Below, piece after piece: positions 58,251 to 64,000 of a stretch of 64,000 nt of DNA (positions are counted from its first letter, which is position 1; each line of letters begins with the position of its first letter). The notes beneath the pieces were generated by a model, which was not told the DNA's origin, ran no database searches, and saw only the letters and a program-made list of their open reading frames with translations. Source of the DNA: Mesorhizobium helmanticense (GTDB lineage Bacteria; Pseudomonadota; Alphaproteobacteria; Rhizobiales; Rhizobiaceae); assembly GCF_003034915.1 (NCBI RefSeq), contig NZ_PZJX01000028.1, positions 186,001 to 250,000 of the forward strand, given 5' to 3'. A program made the translations under genes and the position numbers.

Positions 58251-59003
58251 TCAGGCTTTTTTCCTGGTCATGAAGGCCGTCAGCGCCGCGCGGGCCTCGT
58301 CGGATTTCAATTGCTCGCGGAAATGGGCGCTCTCCTCGCCGATGCGGGCGACAAGGTCCTCGCGGGAGCCGCGCATCAGGTCGCGCGCGATCTTCAGCGC
58401 CTGCGGCGGCTTGGCGGCGATCTGGGCGGCGGCGGCCAGAACCGAGGCTTCGAGCGCCTCTTCTGCGACCACCTCGTAGATCAGCCCGGCGGCTTTGGCA
58501 CGCTCGGCGGAAAAGCCTTCGCCGAGCCCAAGCAGCGCGAAGGCGCCTTGCCGGCCGAGCACCTGCGGCGCGAGCAGGCTAGATCCGGCCTCGGGCACCA
58601 GGCCGAGATCGACGAAGGGCGTGCGGAATACGGTGCGCGGCGTGGCGAAAGTCAAATCGCAATGCAAATTGAGCGTGGTGCCGATACCGACGGCGATACC
58701 GTCGACGCCCGACACAATGGGCTTTTCCGCCCTGGCCAGCGCCATCAGGAAATCCCAGACCTCGGTGCCGCCCTCGCCGCCGGTGGCGACAACCATGAAA
58801 TCGGCAAGATCGTTGCCGGACGAGAAGGCGCCGGGCACGCCCAAAAAGACATGGACGCGGACCGCCGGATCGGCGTCGCCCTCGACAAGGGCGGCCGACA
58901 TTTTCGCATACATGGCGCGCGTCAGCGCATTCTTCTTGTCCGGACGGTTCATGCGGATGATCTGGATGGCGCCCTGGCGCTCGACGAGGATATGGTCTGT
59001 CAC
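58251..59003 (-). CDS. enoyl-CoA hydratase/isomerase (crotonase) family protein
   Basis: A 250-residue crotonase. IIRMNRPDKKNALTRAMYAKM, FSSGNDLADFM (oxyanion loop) and PEAGSSLLAPQVLGRQGAFALLGLGEGFSAERAKAAGL are family blocks. It may be a hydratase or isomerase; the catalytic Glu pair is not clear (GLVPEAGSS has one). It follows the acyl-CoA dehydrogenase gene on the same strand by 32 bp. Confidence 0.92.
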   Translation of the reverse strand: MTDHILVERQGAIQIIRMNRPDKKNALTRAMYAKMSAALVEGDADPAVRVHVFLGVPGAFSSGNDLADFMVVATGGEGGTEVWDFLMALARAEKPIVSGVDGIAVGIGTTLNLHCDLTFATPRTVFRTPFVDLGLVPEAGSSLLAPQVLGRQGAFALLGLGEGFSAERAKAAGLIYEVVAEEALEASVLAAAAQIAAKPPQALKIARDLMRGSREDLVARIGEESAHFREQLKSDEARAALTAFMTRKKA

Positions 59004-59035
59004 GGTTTTTCCTTGTGAACGTCAGACTGGAAAAT

Positions 59036-60802
59036 TCAGGCGGAAATCAGCGCCTTGCCGGCGTCGGCAAGGCTTTTGGCGCCGCCAATGACGCGCTCCT
59101 TCAGCGCCCGCACCTCGCCAAGCAGGTTTTCGGCAAAGAAGCGGCACAGCGGCACGCGGGTTTGGTCGGCAAGCCCGCCGCGCGCCAGATAGGCGCCGCC
59201 GGCGGCAAGCGAGAACAGCCTGAGATAGGGCGTGGCGCCGGCCAGCGCCGCGTCCGAACGACCATCGGCGAGCAGCTTCTGCAGGAAGCGCGTCGCTTCA
59301 TTAAGATCGTCCAGTGCCTGGTCGAGGCTGTCGGCCGTGCGGCCGAAACCCCCGAGGTTCGAGGTCCGCACGGAATTGGCGACCGCTTTCAGTTCGGCGA
59401 TGTAGCCATGCACATGCTCGCCGCCGCCGAGCGGCAATTTGCGCGCCACCAGATCGATCGCCTGGATGCCGTTGGTGCCTTCGTAGATCGGTGCGATGCG
59501 CGCGTCGCGATAGAGTGCCGCCGCGCCGGTCTCCTCGATGAACCCCATGCCGCCATGCACCTGCAGCCCAAGCGAGGCGACCTCGACGCCGATATCGGTG
59601 GAGAAGGCCTTGGCCAGCGGCGTCAGCAGATTGGCGCGGTCGCGCCAATGCGCGGCGTCGCCGTCCAAGACGCGCGCGCAATCGATGGCATGCGCGCAGG
59701 AATAGCTGATGGATCGCGCAATCTGCGTCAGCGCCTTCATGGTCAAGAGATTGCGCTGCACGTCGGGGTGATGAACGATCGGCGCCATGCCAGGCCCGCC
59801 ATAGCTCGCAGCCTTGCCTTGCCGGCGTTCATTGGCATAGGCAATCGCCTTCTGCGTCGCCATCTCGGCGACCGCGACGCCCTGCATGCCGATGGCAAGG
59901 CGGGCATTGTTCATCATGGTGAACATGCAGGCGAGGCCCTTGTTCTCCTCGCCGACCAGCCAGCCGATCGCGCCAGGCGACGCGCCTTCGAAACCATCAC
60001 CATAGATCATGGTGCAGGTTGGCGAGGCATGGATACCGAGCTTGTGTTCCAGCCCGGAGCAGAAGACGTCGTTGCGCGCGCCGAGCGTGCCATCGTCGCC
60101 AACCAGGAATTTCGGCACCAGGAACAGCGAAATGCCACGCGTGCCGGCCGGCGCGTCGGGCAGCCGCGCCAGCACCAGATGGACGATGTTGTCGGTGAGA
60201 TCGTGCTCGCCATAGGTGATGAATATCTTCTGGCCGAAGATACGATAGGTGCCGTCGCCGGCCGGCTCGGCGCGGGCGCGCAAGGCATTCAGATCCGAGC
60301 CCGCCTGCGGCTCGGTCAGGTTCATCGTGCCCATCCATTCGCCGGAGACGAGTTTTTCGAGGTATTTTGCCTTCAGTTCCCGCGACGCATGCTTGTCGAG
60401 CGCTTCGACCGCGCCCATGGTCAGCGTCGGACCCACGCCGAAGGCCATGGCGGCGGAGTTCCACATTTCGAGCGCGGCAACGCCGAGCATGGTCGGCAGA
60501 CCCTGACCGCCGAATTCTTCCGGCGCCGACAGCGCGTTCCAGCCGCCATCGATCCAGCGGCGATAAAGCACCTTCCAGCCGGGAGGCATGGTGACCGCCG
60601 CATCCTTCAGCACAGCGCCTTGTTCGTCACCGACCTTGTAGAGCGGCGCCACCTCCTCGCTGGCGAAGCGGCCGGCTTCCGCCAGAATGGCGTCGACGAG
60701 GTCTTCGCCCAGCTCGCCAAAGGCGCCTGCGTCGAGCGCCAGCTTCAGGCCAGCCACGTGCTTCAACGTGAAGGCGATATCCTCGACCGGTGCCCGATAC
60801 AT
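59036..60802 (-). CDS. acyl-CoA dehydrogenase
   Basis: A 588-residue long-type acyl-CoA dehydrogenase. The N-terminal domain is followed by MGTMNLTEPQAGSDLNALR and the FAD-binding beta domain (YRIFGQKIFITYGEHDLTDN). The C-terminal helical domain has the catalytic-base region QVHGGMGFIEETGAAALYRDARIAPIYEGTNGIQAIDLV. The C-terminal extension of about 130 residues suits the DUF1974-like or AcdH-type members. The gene heads a beta-oxidation pair and has an upstream palindrome at 60891. Confidence 0.93.
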   Translation of the reverse strand: MYRAPVEDIAFTLKHVAGLKLALDAGAFGELGEDLVDAILAEAGRFASEEVAPLYKVGDEQGAVLKDAAVTMPPGWKVLYRRWIDGGWNALSAPEEFGGQGLPTMLGVAALEMWNSAAMAFGVGPTLTMGAVEALDKHASRELKAKYLEKLVSGEWMGTMNLTEPQAGSDLNALRARAEPAGDGTYRIFGQKIFITYGEHDLTDNIVHLVLARLPDAPAGTRGISLFLVPKFLVGDDGTLGARNDVFCSGLEHKLGIHASPTCTMIYGDGFEGASPGAIGWLVGEENKGLACMFTMMNNARLAIGMQGVAVAEMATQKAIAYANERRQGKAASYGGPGMAPIVHHPDVQRNLLTMKALTQIARSISYSCAHAIDCARVLDGDAAHWRDRANLLTPLAKAFSTDIGVEVASLGLQVHGGMGFIEETGAAALYRDARIAPIYEGTNGIQAIDLVARKLPLGGGEHVHGYIAELKAVANSVRTSNLGGFGRTADSLDQALDDLNEATRFLQKLLADGRSDAALAGATPYLRLFSLAAGGAYLARGGLADQTRVPLCRFFAENLLGEVRALKERVIGGAKSLADAGKALISA

Positions 60803-60890
60803 GCCGTTTTGTCCTCCTCAACTGGCGGATCAACCTAAGACCGCAGGCGATGCAAAACCATCGGTCCTTGGGTCGCTCCTCCATCTTCTT

Positions 60891-60906
60891 TTTACGTAAA
60901 CGTCAA
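60891..60906. promoter_or_regulatory. LiuR-like binding site upstream of the acyl-CoA dehydrogenase gene
   Basis: TTTACGTAAACGTCAA is close to the palindromic motif reported for LiuR-type MerR regulators of branched-chain amino acid and fatty acid degradation genes. It lies 89 bp before the start of the dehydrogenase gene. The site fits the function of the gene, but no regulator gene is nearby. Confidence 0.55.
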
Positions 60907-61005
60907 CTTTTGTCACGCGGATTTTGCAAATGCCGCAGCGCCCGTTAAATTTGCCAAAGTCGGATCAAGTTCGTCCGGCGCAAGACCCTGGATCGGAACC
61001 GCGCC

Positions 61006-61242
61006 ATGCTGGCCAGACCTGACGCCTATCGCTGCATCGAATGCGGCCTGCCCTATCGGTCGACAGGCTTTTCCTATCATAAGGGCATGATCGAAAACGG
61101 CGCGGCCTACTGGTCGGACCGTGGCATCTTGTGTTCGCCGCAATGTTCGCTGGCCCATCATCGCAAGCGCGCGGCCGAAGGAACGCTGCCGCAAGCGCCG
61201 GCGCCCGACCCGTTCGAAATCCAGCCACTCTCGCGCCGTTGA
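61006..61242 (+). CDS. small protein with paired cysteines, unknown function
   Basis: A 78-residue protein with CIECGLPYRS (CxxC) and, later, ILCSPQCSLAHHRKRAA (CxxxC plus His-His), which could form one zinc site. The C-terminus is Pro-rich. It is a short, well-formed reading frame that I believe is real, but I do not recognise the family. It is divergent from the acyl-CoA dehydrogenase gene. Confidence 0.65.
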   Translation: MLARPDAYRCIECGLPYRSTGFSYHKGMIENGAAYWSDRGILCSPQCSLAHHRKRAAEGTLPQAPAPDPFEIQPLSRR

Positions 61243-61354
61243 TGACCAGTTGGACGATCAACAGTGTTCGAACCGCAGTATCCTCCGGCTGCCAAAAGCA
61301 TTTCCTTAACCATGGCGGTTCAGGATCGGCGTTTGGTCAGCGGAAATTCCCTGT

Positions 61355-62521
61355 TTGAAGAAACCGGCACACCCACTTCGCCGCTTGGTACTCCTCGCTT
61401 TCATCGCGGCGATGGCGCTGACGCCGGCGGCAAAGGCCTCGGATTTCTCCGAGCCGTGGAAGAATGCCGACCGGGCACTGGTCATCGACGCCTACGAGTA
61501 CAATCCCATCGACTGGGGCCAGCTTGCCACCGACACGCGGATCGTCGGCTTCATCAACAAGGCGTCCGATGGGATGCCGCCTCCCTATTCCTGTTTCGGC
61601 GACGAGACCGAGGCGCGGCTCTGCAAGACGCTGTGGAAGCGCCATGCGGTGGCGCAGGAGTTGTTCCAGACGCGCAAGGTGGTGGCCAAGGCGCTCGGCC
61701 TGAAATGGGGCGCCTATCACCTCGCCCGTCCAGGCAATCCGATCGGACAGGCCAACAACTTCATCGATTTCGCCCAACCCGATCCTGACGACCTGCTTGC
61801 CCTCGACATCGAGGACGACGATCCCACGCAATGGATGTCGCTCGAGGATGCCGAGGAATTCGTACGCCAGGTGCATCGGCGGGTCGGCCGCTTTCCGGTG
61901 CTCTACACCAATGGCAGCACCGCCCGGCACATCGCCGAAAACAGGTACAAGTACCGGCTGCTGTCGCGGCTGCCGCTCTGGTATGCGCGCTACAAGCCCG
62001 ACATCGGCGTGCACTTTCCGATGGGCAACTGGCAAGGCTACGCGCTGTGGCAGTTTTCGGCGAAAGCGAATTGCGGCCGCTTCCGCTGCCCGTACCGGGT
62101 CGCCGGCACACCCACCGACATCGACGTCAACGTCGCGCCTATGGATGCCGCGGCATTGCGCGCGCAATGGCCCTTTGGCGGCCTGATCGACATGCAGCCG
62201 GATTACCTGGCCTCGATACCAGTGCCTCTGTCGCGTGAGGCTGCACTCGCGGGCAATGTCACCATCACCTACGCCACCGTGGCGACGCCGCCGAGCTTCG
62301 ACGAGATGGTTTCGGTGTTCAGCGCGCGCTGGGCCAGATTCCGTGATAGCTTCCAGATGCCAGCGGTGGTGACGGCAGCGCCACGTCAGCCGCGCGGGAT
62401 CGCCGAATATGTGGCCTGGGCGCGGAAGGAAAAGCGCGCCGCATCCCCCTTTGAGGCCGCGCCTTCCACAGGCGATACGCTCAGCACCGCCTCGACCGAG
62501 TCCGATCGTGGCCTGCGCTGA
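61355..62521 (+). CDS. secreted glycoside hydrolase family 25 lysozyme-like protein
   Basis: A 388-residue protein with a signal peptide (LVLLAFIAAMALTPAAKA). The catalytic domain has VIDAYEYNPIDWGQLA, GAYHLARPGNPIGQA, LLALDIEDDDPTQW (the catalytic Asp-x-Glu) and LWQFSAKANC, typical of GH25 muramidases. A 100-residue C-terminal tail has no recognised domain. It probably cleaves peptidoglycan outside the cytoplasm. It converges on the AraC gene with 9 bp between. Confidence 0.9.
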   Translation: MKKPAHPLRRLVLLAFIAAMALTPAAKASDFSEPWKNADRALVIDAYEYNPIDWGQLATDTRIVGFINKASDGMPPPYSCFGDETEARLCKTLWKRHAVAQELFQTRKVVAKALGLKWGAYHLARPGNPIGQANNFIDFAQPDPDDLLALDIEDDDPTQWMSLEDAEEFVRQVHRRVGRFPVLYTNGSTARHIAENRYKYRLLSRLPLWYARYKPDIGVHFPMGNWQGYALWQFSAKANCGRFRCPYRVAGTPTDIDVNVAPMDAAALRAQWPFGGLIDMQPDYLASIPVPLSREAALAGNVTITYATVATPPSFDEMVSVFSARWARFRDSFQMPAVVTAAPRQPRGIAEYVAWARKEKRAASPFEAAPSTGDTLSTASTESDRGLR

Positions 62522-62530
62522 AGCATCGGA

Positions 62531-63406
62531 TCAACGGCGGCTTCCCATGCTGGCGTACATGCCTGTGGTGCGGAATTGGCTGGGCGTAATACCGTAGCAG
62601 CGGCGAAAGACCTTCGAGAAATAATTCGTATCCTCGAAGCCGCACATGATGGCGACTTCCTTCACCGGCAGGAAATCTGCCTTTGTCAGCAGCTTCGCCG
62701 CGCGTTGCAACCGCTGCTGCAACACGAACTCGGCCGGCGGGATGCCTTCGCTGTCGGCGAAACAGCGCGAGAAATGCGCGCGGCTGAGACCGCTGATCTG
62801 GACGAGGTCGGCCACCGGCAAGGCCTTGTCGAGATTGGCGTTGATGTGGTCGATCACCGGCTGCATGGCGCTCTGTTTTTCGGCAAAGGCATGTGAGCCG
62901 AAAACATCGTCATAGAGCGCCATCGCCGCTTCATAGGCGACGGCGGAAGCAGCACCCGGCGAAGCGGCCCCCTTGATCAGACGCAGGCTGCAATCGGCAA
63001 GGTGGTCGATCGTCGCCGGCTGCAACCGGAATACGGGGCCCGAGACGCCGAGGATCGATTTGTGGATGCGCAGCGCCTCCTCGCCATTCATCGAGATCCA
63101 GAAGTATTCCCAGCGGTCGCCCTTCGCCAACCAATAGCGGTGGTTGTGCGGCACCAGCACCAGCAGCGTGTCGTTCTTCTGCAGGCGGTAGTCGCGGCTC
63201 TCGTAGCGCAACCGGCCGGTTCCGCCGATCGTGTGCTGCAACACGGTGAACGGTGTCTGGCCGCGCTTTCGCCCGTCCCAGTCATAGGCTTCGTCCTCGC
63301 GCACTTCGTAGCCCGTGCTCGTCGGCATGGCGTGCAGGCGCTGGCGGCCACGCGGCAGCGAGATCGTCCGCATAGACTGTCCGTTGGCGATCAGGTCTTG
63401 CAGCAC
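62531..63406 (-). CDS. AraC family transcriptional regulator
   Basis: A 291-residue regulator. The N-terminal part has a cupin-like ligand domain (LLVLVPHNHRYWLAKGDRWEYFWISM), and the C-terminal part two helix-turn-helices (LPVADLVQISGLSRAHFSRCF and VKEVAIMCGFEDTNYFSKVFRRCYGITPSQFR). I choose the GTG at 63406 because GAGGG lies 7 bases upstream; ATG 63373 is an alternative. It is divergent from a GH4 gene, its likely target. Confidence 0.9.
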   Translation of the reverse strand: MLQDLIANGQSMRTISLPRGRQRLHAMPTSTGYEVREDEAYDWDGRKRGQTPFTVLQHTIGGTGRLRYESRDYRLQKNDTLLVLVPHNHRYWLAKGDRWEYFWISMNGEEALRIHKSILGVSGPVFRLQPATIDHLADCSLRLIKGAASPGAASAVAYEAAMALYDDVFGSHAFAEKQSAMQPVIDHINANLDKALPVADLVQISGLSRAHFSRCFADSEGIPPAEFVLQQRLQRAAKLLTKADFLPVKEVAIMCGFEDTNYFSKVFRRCYGITPSQFRTTGMYASMGSRR

Positions 63407-63618
63407 AAAATTACCCTCGAAAGCATAATCCTTCTCTGGCCGCGCTTGCGAATAAGCGCATAATCCCTCCCCAGAGAACGCGAAAGACCCGCGGCCGAGG
63501 AGCGAACGGGAGGAGAAAAGCCGGATTTCCGGCTTGAATGGCATGCGCGCCGTGGCGCATGGCCATACTCTCCCCTGTTGCTCCTTGCCTAGCATTCGAT
63601 TGGATCGAGGTGAAGGTG

Positions 63619-64000
63619 ATGAGCTTCAAAATCGCTATTATCGGCGCCGGCAGCGTCGGATTCACCAAGAAGCTGTTCGCCGACATTTTGTGCGTGCCGG
63701 AATTCAGGGATATCGAATTCGCGCTGACCGACGTCAGCGAGCATAATCTGCAGATGATCAAGGCGATCCTCGACAGGATCGTCGAGGCGAACAAATTGCC
63801 GACAAAGGTGACGGCGACGACCGACCGCCGCAAGGCGATCGAGGGCGCGCGCTACATCATCAGCTGTGTCAGGGTCGGCGGCCTCGAAGCCTATGCCGAC
63901 GACATCCGCATTCCGCTGAAATACGGCATCGACCAATGCGTCGGCGACACGATCTGCGCCGGCGGTATCCTCTATGGCCAGCGCAACATTCCGGTGATCC
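63619..64000 (+). CDS. glycoside hydrolase family 4 (alpha-galactosidase/alpha-glucosidase type), N-terminal part
   Basis: The first 127 codons of a GH4 enzyme, which uses NAD and a divalent metal in an oxidation-elimination mechanism. IAIIGAGSVGFTKKLFADIL is the NAD site, YIISCVRVGGLEAYADD follows, and CVGDTICAGGI holds the metal-binding Cys. This resembles MelA-type alpha-galactosidases. The ATG at 63619 has a GAAGG ribosome site. The gene continues beyond base 64000. Confidence 0.9.
   Translation, partial: MSFKIAIIGAGSVGFTKKLFADILCVPEFRDIEFALTDVSEHNLQMIKAILDRIVEANKLPTKVTATTDRRKAIEGARYIISCVRVGGLEAYADDIRIPLKYGIDQCVGDTICAGGILYGQRNIPVI

Noticed and set aside
58240..58262. Terminator between pdxH and the crotonase gene
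   Set aside because: The stem is only 4 bp (CTGA/TCAG) next to a T-run, too weak to call.
59015..60838. 607-codon plus-strand frame opposite the acyl-CoA dehydrogenase
   Set aside because: Composition-driven shadow. The minus-strand product has full family signatures.

Overview
The window reads as chromosomal DNA of a GC-rich alphaproteobacterium of the order Hyphomicrobiales (Rhizobiales), most likely Mesorhizobium or a close relative. The evidence is a CcrM methyltransferase, the ctaC-ctaD-ctaB-ctaG-ctaE oxidase operon, IalB, DUF1344, DUF2277 and RT0821-type proteins, and a RibB with a decayed GTP cyclohydrolase half. The genus is an inference from gene content and order, not from any search. 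About 67 protein genes and one tRNA are supported. The density is typical of core chromosome, with small accessory insertions.

Layout. 1-2961: 5' part of ppdK, a VOC protein, tRNA-Gln(TTG), about 640 bp of decayed mobile-element debris, and a nucleotide-sugar epimerase. 3068-9195: smc, a DsbA-type lipoprotein and a DUF721/DciA protein on the minus strand, with mutY divergent. 9230-12683: two HAD phosphatases, ccrM and a lipoprotein. 12811-19018: a plus-strand run thrC, M16 peptidase, GNAT, c-di-GMP phosphodiesterase. 19019-20092: a small insertion holding a HigBA-type toxin-antitoxin pair between a decayed copy of the algH 3' end and algH itself. 20814-23313: DsbD-like protein, peroxiredoxin, DUF2938 protein, ParDE. 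23417-32655: one long minus-strand group, ctaC-ctaD-ctaB-small ORF-ctaG-ctaE-DUF983-SURF1, then ispH-thrB-rnhA. 33020-36688: ialB, tldD, VapBC, an orphan Xre/MbcA-type antitoxin and a small membrane protein. 36814-45003: an rRNA methyltransferase, tlyA, dxs, pirin, DUF2277, xseB, a histone-deacetylase-like protein and an unknown membrane protein. 45100-48865: an accessory cassette of SDR/AraC and TetR/MFS pairs. 48897-60802: ribB, aroC, DUF1344, adenylate cyclase, histidine phosphatase, fabI, DnaJ-like, RT0821-type lipoprotein, pdxH, enoyl-CoA hydratase and acyl-CoA dehydrogenase. 61006-64000: a small Cys-motif protein, a secreted GH25 lysozyme, and an AraC regulator divergent from a GH4 glycosidase that runs off the window.

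Themes. The housekeeping genes cover terminal oxidase assembly, isoprenoid precursor synthesis (dxs and ispH), threonine synthesis (thrB and thrC), chromosome organisation and methylation (smc and ccrM), and rRNA modification. Three type II toxin-antitoxin modules plus one orphan antitoxin lie between housekeeping genes within 17 kb, and the three modules each have an operator-like repeat just upstream. Short tandem or palindromic repeats have entered the coding ends of at least five genes (mutY, the first HAD gene, the SURF1 gene, tlyA, aroC).

I found no CRISPR array, prophage, intact insertion sequence, secretion system or recognisable novel defence system. The best leads are the duplicated algH end around HigBA, the triple CATACG-N3-CGTATG operator between the TetR and MFS genes, the orphan Xre/MbcA gene, and the repeats at gene ends.
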